Shown here: positions 27,250 to 35,560 of the stretch, piece by piece
How the letters are laid out: every line of letters starts with the position of its first letter
Numbering within the stretch: the stretch's first letter is position 1
Source of the DNA: UBA5070 sp035913415
Lineage (GTDB): Bacteria; Fibrobacterota; Fibrobacteria; UBA5070
Direction of reading: 5' to 3'
DNA: 64,000 nt
NCBI GenBank assembly: GCA_035913415.1
Contig: JAMIIV010000019.1
Span: 29,467 to 93,466 of the forward strand
Position numbers and translations under genes: made by a program
Notes under the pieces: generated by a model
What the model was told of the DNA's origin: nothing
Databases searched by the model: none
The model's input: only the letters and a program-made list of their open reading frames with translations

Positions 27250-27896
27250 TGCCCCTCCTCCAGGCCCTCCAGGGTCCATTTTCCCACTCGGAGGCGGCAC
27301 AAGTCCAGTGTTTCCCGCTCGAGAACTTCCATCATGCGCCGAATCTGGCGATACCGTCCCTCGCGCAGCTCCATGCGCAGGAAACGGCCCTTCTGGTCGA
27401 CCTTCACCGGCAGCAGCGGTGGCTCGCCCGGCAGCATCAGGCCACCTTTGCGCAACAACGCCAAATCGTCTTCGTCCAGAGGCGAATCGATCTCGACGGC
27501 GTATTCCTTCGGATGCTCCCAACGCGGGTGTGTCATGCGGTGCAACAGCTCGCCATCGTCAGTGAAGGCGAGCAATCCTCGCGATGGGTAGTCCAGCCGG
27601 CCCACGTACACCAACCGATGCAGCTCGGTGGGAAGCAGGTCGTAGACGGTGCGGCGACCCTGGGGGTCGTCGCGGGTGGTCATGATGCCGGGCGGCTTGA
27701 ACAACACGATCACCCGCCCCGGAATCGGGGGGACGGCGGCGCGTCCATCCACTTCCACACGAGAGGTTTCGGTCACCTGGACCGAAAGGGTGCGCACCAC
27801 CTGGCCGTCGACCGTGACGCGCCCGGCGCGCACAAGGTCCTCGGCGCCGCGGCGCGAAGACAGGCCGCATTGGGCCAGGAATCGGTTGATTCTCAC
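27096..27896 (-). CDS. RsuA/RluB-family pseudouridine synthase
   Basis: 266 residues. An N-terminal S4 RNA-binding domain (RINRFLAQCGLSSRRGAEDLV) is followed by the catalytic domain with Asp102 in GRLDYPSRGLL, the conserved nucleophile of the RsuA group, and a KGGLMLPG stretch and REGRYRQIRRM near the end. It makes pseudouridine in rRNA; RluB is the likeliest role, but RluE, RluF and RsuA cannot be excluded by eye. The last 45 residues (after LDTKEIDIQRKVL) are low-complexity and coincide with the overlapping signal peptide of the next gene. Its start overlaps the end of the ppx-like gene by four bases. Confidence 0.9.
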   Translation of the reverse strand: MRINRFLAQCGLSSRRGAEDLVRAGRVTVDGQVVRTLSVQVTETSRVEVDGRAAVPPIPGRVIVLFKPPGIMTTRDDPQGRRTVYDLLPTELHRLVYVGRLDYPSRGLLAFTDDGELLHRMTHPRWEHPKEYAVEIDSPLDEDDLALLRKGGLMLPGEPPLLPVKVDQKGRFLRMELREGRYRQIRRMMEVLERETLDLCRLRVGKWTLEGLEEGQWRELDTKEIDIQRKVLGLPPRGSSDAGPSPTRARSLSRPDPIWVKRAGPK

Positions 27897-28780
27897 AGTT
27901 CCCCCATGGCATCGAGCAGAAGACCCCAGCGCAGGCCGAGGTCAGAGACGCGGGCGCGTTCAGGCCGGAGGAATTCCAGGCAAAAGCGCAAGACCGCCAG
28001 ACCGGTGGGCAGAATATCGGCGCGCCCCGCCGTGAGCCCCGGCAGACGGGCGCGCAGATGGACCGGCAGGGCATCGAGCTTGGCCAGCCACTTTTCGACC
28101 AGCTCCAGATCGAGGGCATGTCCTTCCACCCGTTCCCCCCGGTATTCGCTCATGGCCAATTCCAACGCCACCAAGGTGGTGGCGGCTCCGCCTACGGCCA
28201 CCAGCTCGCAGCCGGCGTAGGTGGGACGCTTCATCTCGGCGTCGCGAAAGGTCTGTTTGACATGTTTGAGAAGGGCTTCGCGGGTCTTCTCGCGGTAGGC
28301 CTCGTGCAGTCGCACGCCGCCCAGCGGCATGCTCACGGTCTTGCGCGACGAGGCGATCTCGAGGCTCCCCCCCCCCAGGTCGAGGATCACGAGCTTCTTG
28401 GCATCGGGGTATCGGGCCTCGACCGCGCGACGCACCAGCGTGCCTTCCTCCTCGCCGCTGAGCACACGGGGCGCTAGGCCCAGCACCCGTTGCACCACGG
28501 CGGTTGCCTTGGAGGGGTCGGCGGCCTTGCGGACGGCTTCGGTCATGCCCACCGCGCGCAGGCGGGCTCCGGTGAGGGCCACGTCCGAGCGAAAGCCCAT
28601 AAGGGCTTCCTCGAGCCGACCCAGGGCCTCCGAAGACAATTCCTGTCCGGGCTCCCATCCCTTCCCGAGGCGGCAGACGCTGTCGCGCTGCATCCGGGCC
28701 GCCCACGAGCCGTCGGCGCCCTTCTCGGCCACCAGCAACAAGGCGGAATTGGTGCCGATGTCGACAACGGCCTCAAGCAT
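27893..28780 (-). CDS. Ppx/GppA-family phosphatase
   Basis: 295 residues, a short single-unit member. The actin-like fold is shown by phosphate-binding loops VDIGTNSALLLVAE near the start and ILDLGGGSLEIA near residue 140, with a C-terminal GRADILPTGLAVL. Family members hydrolyse polyphosphate or pppGpp. A short form without the C-terminal HD domain, like this, is usually an exopolyphosphatase, but the substrate is not certain. It overlaps the small upstream gene by eight bases. Confidence 0.85.
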   Translation of the reverse strand: MLEAVVDIGTNSALLLVAEKGADGSWAARMQRDSVCRLGKGWEPGQELSSEALGRLEEALMGFRSDVALTGARLRAVGMTEAVRKAADPSKATAVVQRVLGLAPRVLSGEEEGTLVRRAVEARYPDAKKLVILDLGGGSLEIASSRKTVSMPLGGVRLHEAYREKTREALLKHVKQTFRDAEMKRPTYAGCELVAVGGAATTLVALELAMSEYRGERVEGHALDLELVEKWLAKLDALPVHLRARLPGLTAGRADILPTGLAVLRFCLEFLRPERARVSDLGLRWGLLLDAMGEL

Positions 28781-29108
28781 CGGAGAGGTCGTCCAGGGAG
28801 TCCACCACAGCGGCGGGGTTCCTGTCCGCTTCGAGCTTGCGTTCGATCGCCTTGGCCAGACCGGCCGGGTCACGCAACAGAAGCCGCGCCTGGGCGACGG
28901 CCTCCTCCACCGTGGCCGGTTCGAAACGAGCGGACCATTCGGCCACGAGCGCGGCGGTGTCGGTGCCGGGGACAACTCCCGTGGCGAGTTCACGGGCGAG
29001 CCCCAGCGCCAAACGCATTCCCAACCCACGCTCGGCGTCGGGCCGTTGGGCGATGAGGGAATCCAGGCGGGCGATGCGATCGTCGAGTTCTGCGAGAGTT
29101 TCGGACAT
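28773..29108 (-). CDS. small hypothetical protein, 111 residues
   Basis: Not recognised. It is mostly helical and charged: MSETLAELDDRIARLDSLI at the start, then VAEWSARFEPATVEEAVAQA and LLRDPAGLAKAIERKLEAD. No membrane segment is visible. It overlaps the ppx-like gene by eight bases, so the two are probably translated together. It could be a small accessory or coiled-coil protein. Confidence 0.6.
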   Translation of the reverse strand: MSETLAELDDRIARLDSLIAQRPDAERGLGMRLALGLARELATGVVPGTDTAALVAEWSARFEPATVEEAVAQARLLLRDPAGLAKAIERKLEADRNPAAVVDSLDDLSDA

Positions 29109-29149
29109 GGGAGAGGGAAAGGTAACCCCCCGTCGAGGCCACACACCGA

Positions 29150-30127
29150 TCAATGGGCCGCGACGCGCTCCCGCCAAGCCTGGTGGAGCTCCGCCCGCTG
29201 GGCATCTCCCAGCAGGCAGCCGCTGAGGCAGGGCGCCTTGCAGGAGCCGTCGCAGGGATCCAGGTGCAGATTCACGTTGGCCTGTCCCCACGCCAACAGA
29301 ATCCCGTCCTTGAGCCGGCGCGCCGAGGCGTGCCCCTCGTAGACGGACAGTTCCGCAGGCACGGCGACATGGGCGTCGACCATGCGCTGGGCGCCGGACT
29401 TGCGGGTGCGCAGATCGTGCAGGCTGCGGATGTGCGCTTCGGCGCGGGCCAGATCCTTGATCTGGGAGATCTCCTCTTCGGGGAGGGCTTCGTCCAGAAG
29501 CGCTCCGGTGGCCTGGACGGTCATGTCCCAGGCGGCTTTCACGATCAGGAGTGCCACCACGATGGCCGCCACGGGATCGATCCAGTCGACCTTCGCCCCG
29601 GGGACGAACCAGCGGATCGCGGCGATCAACCCCAGGCCGGCGAACACGCCCGCGGAGGTCCAAACATCCGTGCGCAGATGCAGGCCGTCGGCGATCAGGG
29701 CCATGGAGTCGTGTTTGCGCCCTACGCGCATGAGGTTGGCCGAAACCGCCAGGTTCATCCCCGCCGAGACGGCCATCACCAGGATGCCCCAGCCCGGCGA
29801 TTCGACAGCCCCCCCGTGGACCAACTTGTGCCCGGCTTCCCAGATGATCCATCCGGCGGCCAGGAAAATCAGGAGGGCCTCGACGGCGCCCGAAAGGTTC
29901 TCCATCTTCCCGTGTCCATAGGGGTGGTGTTCGTCGGCGGGGCGATCGGAAAACCGCACCGCGAACCAAGCGATCACGGCCGCGAGCAGGTCGACCGCCG
30001 AATGGATGGCTTCGGAGATCACCGAGACCGAGCCGATGCTCAGGCCCACGCCCAGTTTCGCGACCACCAGGAACGTGTTGGAGAGGACCGAAAGCGAGGC
30101 GGCGCGGGACTTTTCTTCGGCAGACAG
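29150..30127 (-). CDS. cation diffusion facilitator (CDF) family transporter
   Basis: About 325 residues. It exports divalent metal such as Zn, Fe or Co from the cytoplasm by proton exchange. Six membrane helices are visible, with metal-site HxxxD motifs in helices 2 and 5 (SEAIHSAVDLL, DGLHLRTDVW) and a C-terminal cytoplasmic domain with Cys residues (DGSCKAPCLSGC). The first standard start, a GTG at 30067, would remove half of helix 1. Upstream in frame there is no ATG, GTG or TTG, but a GGAGG stands six bases before a CTG at 30127, which restores SLSVLSNTFLVVAKLGVG. A CTG start is therefore proposed; the exact start remains uncertain. Confidence 0.88.
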   Translation of the reverse strand: MSAEEKSRAASLSVLSNTFLVVAKLGVGLSIGSVSVISEAIHSAVDLLAAVIAWFAVRFSDRPADEHHPYGHGKMENLSGAVEALLIFLAAGWIIWEAGHKLVHGGAVESPGWGILVMAVSAGMNLAVSANLMRVGRKHDSMALIADGLHLRTDVWTSAGVFAGLGLIAAIRWFVPGAKVDWIDPVAAIVVALLIVKAAWDMTVQATGALLDEALPEEEISQIKDLARAEAHIRSLHDLRTRKSGAQRMVDAHVAVPAELSVYEGHASARRLKDGILLAWGQANVNLHLDPCDGSCKAPCLSGCLLGDAQRAELHQAWRERVAAH

Positions 30128-30150
30128 GATGCACCTCCAGGTTGCCGCTG

Positions 30151-30157
30151 CAAACTA
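30151..30157 (-). promoter_or_regulatory. -10-like box TAGTTTG for the CDF transporter gene
   Basis: On the minus strand TTTCTAGTTTG matches the Bacteroidota-type TAnnTTTG -7 element exactly. It lies about 24 bases before the proposed CTG start and just before its ribosome site. Its TAG is also the in-frame stop that blocks any longer reading. Confidence 0.45.
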
Positions 30158-30170
30158 GAAACGGACGTTG

Positions 30171-30195
30171 TTGTCCCGCATGGGAAGTGGGACAA
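30171..30195. promoter_or_regulatory. inverted repeat in the CDF/two-component intergenic region, possible operator
   Basis: Perfect 7-base arms TTGTCCC and GGGACAA are separated by 11 bases. It ends seven bases before the ATG of the plus-strand regulator and lies upstream of the CDF promoter box, so a bound factor could affect both genes. Confidence 0.4.
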
Positions 30196-30202
30196 TTCCG
30201 GT

Positions 30203-31405
30203 ATGGCCACCTCCTCCGCGCTGCCACCACTGCTGTTGGTGGACGACGACCCGGGCATCCTGCATCTGCTCTCCGATTGGGCGACAGACCAGGGCTTCAC
30301 CCCGACCTGTTGCACCAACGGCCTGCAGGCCCTGGAGGTCCTGGACGGATGGACTTCGGGCATCGTGCTGGCGGACCTGAACATGCCGGGCATGGACGGT
30401 CTGACCCTCTGCCGCACCGTGCGCGGAAGCTCCCGGGGATGGAGTCCGTATTTCCTGCTCTTGACCGGCGACGAAACCCCATCGCTCATCGAAGACGCCT
30501 TTCGCCAAGGTGTGGACGACTTCCTGCGCAAACCGGTGGGCCGTTCCGAATTCGTCGGGCGCCTGAAGGCCGCGGTCCGCCTCACCCACATGGCCGATGA
30601 ACTGCGCCGACGGGCCGATCAGGAACTCGAACGTCGGCTGCACCAGGCCGCCGTCAGCGAATTGCGCGAGGTCGTGTCCACGCTTGCCCACGATCTGCGC
30701 ACCCCCATCGGAGCCCTGCGCACCTCGGCCGAGATGCTCACCTGGCGGGCCAAGGAACTCCCCCCCGAAGTGGTCGTCGGTCTCAAGCGCATCGTCGACA
30801 TCAGCATCCACCTGGCGGACACGGTGACGGATGTCGCCGACGCCTTCGTGTGCGAGGAGTCCGATCCCCTCCGCCAGAAATGGACACAATTCGACCTGGC
30901 CGCCGAGTGCGTGCGCGCCTGCGAGATGGTCGGCGGACGCCCCACCAACGCCACCGTGCTCGTCTCCCCCTTGGGCGCCACGGAGGTGACAATTTCCGGC
31001 AATCCGCAGGGCGCGAGACGCCTGGCCATCAACCTGGTGTCCAACGCCCTGCGGGCCACCAGCACCGGAGAGGTCCGGGTCTCGGTCGCCCCCTCCGATG
31101 AACCCGGTTTCGTCGTGCTGGAAGTCCAGGACACCGGGGGGGGCATCCCCGGCGAGATCCTTCCCCATCTGGGGGAGCCGCTGATGCTTTCGTCGGGCGC
31201 AGCGCCACGGCGGCGCGCCGTGCACGGCGCGGGCCTGGGTCTGGCGATCGTGCGGCGCATCGCCGCGCACCACGGGGGTCGCCTCCTGGTGCAAAGCCGC
31301 CCCGGAGTGGGCACCCGGGTGCGGGTGTGGCTGCGCTCGGATCTTCCCGAACCGTGCCTGGATCGCGACTACGCCCCCCTCGACACGGAACTCGTCGAAC
31401 CATGA
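30203..31405 (+). CDS. REC-histidine kinase hybrid
   Basis: 400 residues, soluble. N-terminal REC domain (LLVDDDPGILHLL; phospho-acceptor Asp in VLADLNMPGMDG; Lys in FLRKPVG), a short helical linker, a HisKA domain with phospho-His in STLAHDLRTPIGALRTSAEM, and HATPase (NLVSNALRA, DTGGGIPGE, GAGLGLAIV). This arrangement takes a phosphoryl signal in and passes it on through its own kinase. It leads a group of three signalling genes, with the next gene 31 bases away, and is divergent from the CDF gene. Confidence 0.9.
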   Translation: MATSSALPPLLLVDDDPGILHLLSDWATDQGFTPTCCTNGLQALEVLDGWTSGIVLADLNMPGMDGLTLCRTVRGSSRGWSPYFLLLTGDETPSLIEDAFRQGVDDFLRKPVGRSEFVGRLKAAVRLTHMADELRRRADQELERRLHQAAVSELREVVSTLAHDLRTPIGALRTSAEMLTWRAKELPPEVVVGLKRIVDISIHLADTVTDVADAFVCEESDPLRQKWTQFDLAAECVRACEMVGGRPTNATVLVSPLGATEVTISGNPQGARRLAINLVSNALRATSTGEVRVSVAPSDEPGFVVLEVQDTGGGIPGEILPHLGEPLMLSSGAAPRRRAVHGAGLGLAIVRRIAAHHGGRLLVQSRPGVGTRVRVWLRSDLPEPCLDRDYAPLDTELVEP

Positions 31406-31436
31406 TCCGGCGGGCGCCCCATCAGGACGGCTCGCC

Positions 31437-33161
31437 ATGAGAACCCTCCTGGTGGTCGACGACCAGGAAATTTTCCGCACCCCCATCGGACAGGCCCTGC
31501 GGGCGCGCGGGTTCCAGGTCCTGGAAGCCGCGGACGGCCCTTCGGCGTTGCGCCTCGCCTCCGAGCAACGCATCCATCTGGCGCTCATCGACGTACGCAT
31601 GCCCGAGATGGATGGCATCGACGTGATCCGCGCCCTCCAACTGCACGCACGCTCCGCTTCGCTGCCGGTGATCCTCATGACCGCGCAGGCCCGCCGCGAG
31701 GACATCGACCGTGGTGCAGCTCTGGGGATCCGCGATTTTCTCCTCAAGTCGTCCTTCTCCCTGAACGAACTCGTCGACCGCATCGAACGCCGCATCGCCC
31801 CGGAGGTTCCGCCCCCCCCACCGCCTCCCACGGCCCTGGACGTGCTGGAAGCGCTGCCGGAAGCTCCCTACGATCCCCGCTCCCCCGCCGCGCCGTTCGC
31901 GCCCCATTCCTCGCGCCCGGCCCACGCCCCAGCCTCCGACGGCGGCCCGCCATCGGTCTCACCCGCCTCGCATTTCGTGCAGGCCCACAGCGGACTGGTC
32001 GAACGCACCAATTCCCTGGCGTTGCCGGATTCCGTCCTCGAACTCCTGGAGCTGGCCGCCGAGGCCCGGGACGACCGGCGGATCGTCGAGACGATCCGCC
32101 GGTCGGTCTCGCTTCAAGAGGCTCTCCAGGAGGCCTGGGCCTTGTCCGGAGACGAACGCCACACCGGCGCCGCCGCCAACGAGGCCCTGCTCCAGGAACT
32201 CGATCCCAGCGAAATGGTCCGCCTGACCGTGGTACGAGCCCTCGTGGCGGCCACCACGAGCGAGACGGGCTCCACGTCCTTGGACGAAATCCGCACCCAT
32301 GGTGTCGCCACGGCGGTCCTGGCCGGGCTGATCGCGCCAACGGAAGAACGCCTGACGGCCTTCCTGGAAGGCCTGCTCCATGTACTGCCCTCCCTCCTGG
32401 GCGTGCATTGCCTGGGGAAGGACTGGGCCGAAGTCGCCAACCGCACCCGTCGCCAAGGCAAGACCGGGGTCGACGGACTGGCCATGGCCTTCGGCTTTCC
32501 CACCGGAGTCTACGCCGACTCGATCCTCACCCGACTCGGAGTCCCCGACGCCTTGGCTTCGGTGATCCGCGAGTGGCACAGAGACCGCCACCGCCGCGGC
32601 TCGAAGGCCGCGAGCCTGGCCTGCCGTCGTCTGGACGCCGCCGCGTCCCTTGCCACCGGTCTGGGATTTCCCTGGTCCGATCTGTCCTGCGTACGCCCCG
32701 TCACCTCCGAGGAGATCGGCACCTGGAGCCCGCTTCTGCGCGAGGAGTCCGCCATCCACGGCGCCCGCCAGGAAATTCTCCATCGCCTGCGGGCCGCGAA
32801 GCTCCCCTTGCCCTCGCCGCCCACCTCCCGCACCTCGGGATGCCTGTACTGGCGGGACGGCCGGTTCCGCGCCCCCGACCCCCTGGAGCTCGCCCTGGGT
32901 TGGCACGGCGGACGCACCTTGGCCTCCCCGGAGGCCATCCTCCTGGCCCCCGACGAGGCCGCCTCCGTCGTCAGCTCGGATCCCTGCTCACCCTGGTGGC
33001 CCGATCTCACGGCGTGCGCCCATCCCCTGCTGCTGGTCCATACGGGTCCCGCGCCCATCCAGGGCGTCAAGGAAGGGGTGCGGTTGCTGCAGGAACCCAT
33101 CCCTCTGCATGCGTTGCACACCGCCCTCGACCGCATGTCCCGCCGCAAACGCCTCGCCTGA
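31437..33161 (+). CDS. response regulator with HDOD-like output region
   Basis: 574 residues. REC domain at 1-120 (LLVVDDQEIF; Asp in ALIDVRMPEMDG; Lys in FLLKSSF). A proline-rich linker (residues 125-185) follows. The next 250 residues resemble an HDOD fold (SVSLQEALQEAWAL, HGVATAVLAGLIAP, FLEGLLHVLPSLLG), but the HD metal pair expected in a phosphodiesterase is not seen (LLHVLPS), so it is probably non-catalytic. The last 120 residues are unassigned. It sits between two kinase genes and is a likely phosphorylation target for either. Confidence 0.75.
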   Translation: MRTLLVVDDQEIFRTPIGQALRARGFQVLEAADGPSALRLASEQRIHLALIDVRMPEMDGIDVIRALQLHARSASLPVILMTAQARREDIDRGAALGIRDFLLKSSFSLNELVDRIERRIAPEVPPPPPPPTALDVLEALPEAPYDPRSPAAPFAPHSSRPAHAPASDGGPPSVSPASHFVQAHSGLVERTNSLALPDSVLELLELAAEARDDRRIVETIRRSVSLQEALQEAWALSGDERHTGAAANEALLQELDPSEMVRLTVVRALVAATTSETGSTSLDEIRTHGVATAVLAGLIAPTEERLTAFLEGLLHVLPSLLGVHCLGKDWAEVANRTRRQGKTGVDGLAMAFGFPTGVYADSILTRLGVPDALASVIREWHRDRHRRGSKAASLACRRLDAAASLATGLGFPWSDLSCVRPVTSEEIGTWSPLLREESAIHGARQEILHRLRAAKLPLPSPPTSRTSGCLYWRDGRFRAPDPLELALGWHGGRTLASPEAILLAPDEAASVVSSDPCSPWWPDLTACAHPLLLVHTGPAPIQGVKEGVRLLQEPIPLHALHTALDRMSRRKRLA

Positions 33162-33206
33162 GATCAATTTCCCACAAGAGCGGGGCGGGCCATGGGCCAT
33201 GGTTTC

Positions 33207-33213
33207 TATTTTG
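33207..33213 (+). promoter_or_regulatory. -10-like box TATTTTG ahead of the hybrid kinase gene
   Basis: GGTTTCTATTTTGG matches TAnnTTTG exactly and lies about 20 bases before the ATG, suggesting that the kinase has its own promoter with a very short leader. Confidence 0.5.
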
Positions 33214-33232
33214 GTCCACTCAAGCCCCACCG

Positions 33233-35560
33233 ATGACCAAACCACCCAGGCAATCCCGAGGGGCCGCCCACCGGCCCGACCCCGAACTACCCCCGCCGTG
33301 CGCGGTGTGGCGATCGGTGAACGGCAGAGCCGGATATCACCTGTACGTGGTCCAACCCGGGGTCTTCCTGGCAGCTCCCTGGGGCGACGGCACCATGGAG
33401 AGTGTCGAACTGTACGGCCGAGCGCTGGTACGGATGATCGAAGATTCGTCGGAGCGCGACGGGGTCCTGGTGCTGGACTACCGCAACGCGGGCCGCATCA
33501 GCCCCGAAGGCCGGCGCAACTTCCTCGAGCAGATCAAGTCCCTCACCCATCCCCTGGCGGGAGTGATCTTCTTCGGCGTCAAACCCATCCTGCGGGTGCT
33601 CCTGCGGCTGGCACGGCGCATGAACAGCTATTCCTACCCCATGCACGTGCGCGACGACCTCGCCAGCGCGCTCGAACTGGCTCGCCTGCTGCACGACAAC
33701 CCCCAGGCCAATCCCGATCCTCCGACCCCGCGCCCGATGCGCTGGCGCAACTACATCCCCCCTTTCCTGTTGCGCCGCCAGGTCGCCGAACTGCGCGACC
33801 ACATCGCCGAGTTCAACTGGGAGCGCCAGGACTACACGAAGTTCCCTGTTCCCCACGACCACCCCTACTACGAGATCTTCGAATTGTGGGGGGCCGTCAA
33901 GACCGACATCGAGATGATGGATCGCGAGCGCCGCCGACACGAAGCCGAGCTGGGCGAGGCACTGCGCCTGTTGCGTGATTCGGAGCATCGCTACCGCGCC
34001 GTATTCGAAGCCTCCGGTGCCGCCATGGTGCTGTTCGGCGAAGACCGGCGCATCCGCATGGCCAACGAAGCCGCCCTGCGCATGAGCGGGCTGCGGCGCG
34101 ACCAGATGGAAGCCGGGTTCGAATGGACCGCACTGGTGCATCCGGACGACCTGCCCCGGCTACTGGCCTACCACATGGCTCGCAGCGCCGACTCCAGCCT
34201 TCCATCCCAGTACGAGGCACGTTTCCTGGGGGCCGGTGGCAAGGAGCGCATCGCTTCGGTCACCGTCGAGACCGTGCCGGGTACGAACCTGCGCGTCGCC
34301 TCTCTCAACGACCTCACCGAAACGCGCCGGGCCGAGGCCGAGGTCATGCGCCTGGCCCGCAATCTCGAGCAACGCGTGCGGGAGCGTACCGCCGAACTCG
34401 AGGAAACCAACCGCAAGCTCGGGGACGCCCTGCGCACGCGGGAGGAATTCCTCGCCACCATGAGCCACGAGCTGCGCACCCCGCTGGCCTCCATCCTCAA
34501 TCTTGCCGAATCGCTGATCGCCGGAGTGTACGGCCCTGTCAACACGCCCCAGGCCAAAGCCGTTTCCACGATGGAATCCAACGGCAAACACCTGCTGGAT
34601 CTCATCACCGACATCCTCGACCTGTCCAAGAGCCAGGCGGGCAAACTGGAGCTGCGCCGCGCCACCATCGCCCTCTCCGAAGCCGTGCTCGATGCCGCGG
34701 CGATGATCCGCCCCAACGCCGAGGCCCGCGACCTCACCCTGATCGTTGAATCCGATCGCACCCAGGATCTCCTGCACGCCGACCCCCGCCGAGTGCGCCA
34801 GATGATCGTGAACCTTTTGTCCAACGCGGTCAAATTCACCCCCGTGGGCCGCCGGCTGGGCGTGAAGTCCGGCCCCTCTCCCCTCGCCGACCACCTGCGG
34901 ATCGAGGTCTGGGACGAAGGCATCGGGATCAGCGAGCAGGAACAGAGCCGACTTTTCCAACCCTTCGTGCAACTCGACAATCGCTTGGCGCGCGAACATT
35001 CCGGCACCGGGCTCGGACTGTCCCTGACCCGCTCGCTCGTGGAGCTCCATGGCGGCACCATCCATCTCGAAAGCTCCGTCGGCGGCGGGTCCCGGTTTTT
35101 CATCGACCTCCCCCGCGGGCGCATCGAAGGACTCGCCCCGTCGAATCAAATCTCCGACGGCGACCTCGACGGACCCGGCGAAGCCCTTCGCCTGCTGATC
35201 ATCGAAGACAACGAAGACCTTCGCACCGTCCTGGCCGACTACCTGGAGGCCGCAGGCCACGATGTCCTGTGCGCCGAATCCGGGCAGAAAGGCCTGGAAA
35301 TCATCCAGGAGCAAGACATCGACACCATCCTGCTCGACGTCCAGATGCCCCGCATGGATGGCTACGAAGTCCTCCGCCGCATCCGCTCCCGTCCCGAATC
35401 GGCCCACCTACCCGTCATCGCCATGACGGGGCTCGCCTTCGAGGAAGATGCCCGTCGCTGCCGCGAAGCGGGCGCCGACCTCCACGTGGCCAAGCCCCTG
35501 CGCATGGCCGAACTCATGCGGGCCATCCGCAGCCTCCAGAATCGGAAACCCGCTCCATGA
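33233..35560 (+). CDS. STAS-like/PAS hybrid histidine kinase with C-terminal REC
   Basis: 775 residues. The first 150 residues (YHLYVVQPGVFLAAPWGDG, VLVLDYRNAGRISPEGRRN, HPLAGVIFFGVKPILR) resemble a STAS/SpoIIAA-type domain. A PAS domain follows (DSEHRYRAVFEASGAAMVLF), then a coiled coil, HisKA with phospho-His in ATMSHELRTPLASILNLAES, HATPase (NLLSNAVKFTP, DEGIGIS, GTGLGLSL) and a REC domain (IIEDNEDLR; Asp in ILLDVQMPRMDG; Lys in HVAKPLR). No membrane helix is visible. The REC may serve as a phosphorelay step or feedback site. Its end overlaps the RNA methyltransferase gene by four bases. Confidence 0.9.
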   Translation: MTKPPRQSRGAAHRPDPELPPPCAVWRSVNGRAGYHLYVVQPGVFLAAPWGDGTMESVELYGRALVRMIEDSSERDGVLVLDYRNAGRISPEGRRNFLEQIKSLTHPLAGVIFFGVKPILRVLLRLARRMNSYSYPMHVRDDLASALELARLLHDNPQANPDPPTPRPMRWRNYIPPFLLRRQVAELRDHIAEFNWERQDYTKFPVPHDHPYYEIFELWGAVKTDIEMMDRERRRHEAELGEALRLLRDSEHRYRAVFEASGAAMVLFGEDRRIRMANEAALRMSGLRRDQMEAGFEWTALVHPDDLPRLLAYHMARSADSSLPSQYEARFLGAGGKERIASVTVETVPGTNLRVASLNDLTETRRAEAEVMRLARNLEQRVRERTAELEETNRKLGDALRTREEFLATMSHELRTPLASILNLAESLIAGVYGPVNTPQAKAVSTMESNGKHLLDLITDILDLSKSQAGKLELRRATIALSEAVLDAAAMIRPNAEARDLTLIVESDRTQDLLHADPRRVRQMIVNLLSNAVKFTPVGRRLGVKSGPSPLADHLRIEVWDEGIGISEQEQSRLFQPFVQLDNRLAREHSGTGLGLSLTRSLVELHGGTIHLESSVGGGSRFFIDLPRGRIEGLAPSNQISDGDLDGPGEALRLLIIEDNEDLRTVLADYLEAAGHDVLCAESGQKGLEIIQEQDIDTILLDVQMPRMDGYEVLRRIRSRPESAHLPVIAMTGLAFEEDARRCREAGADLHVAKPLRMAELMRAIRSLQNRKPAP

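Noticed and set aside
30155..31831. Long minus-strand frame opposite the REC-histidine kinase and regulator
   Set aside because: No motifs; the plus-strand genes have full REC/HisKA/HATPase signatures and better codon usage.
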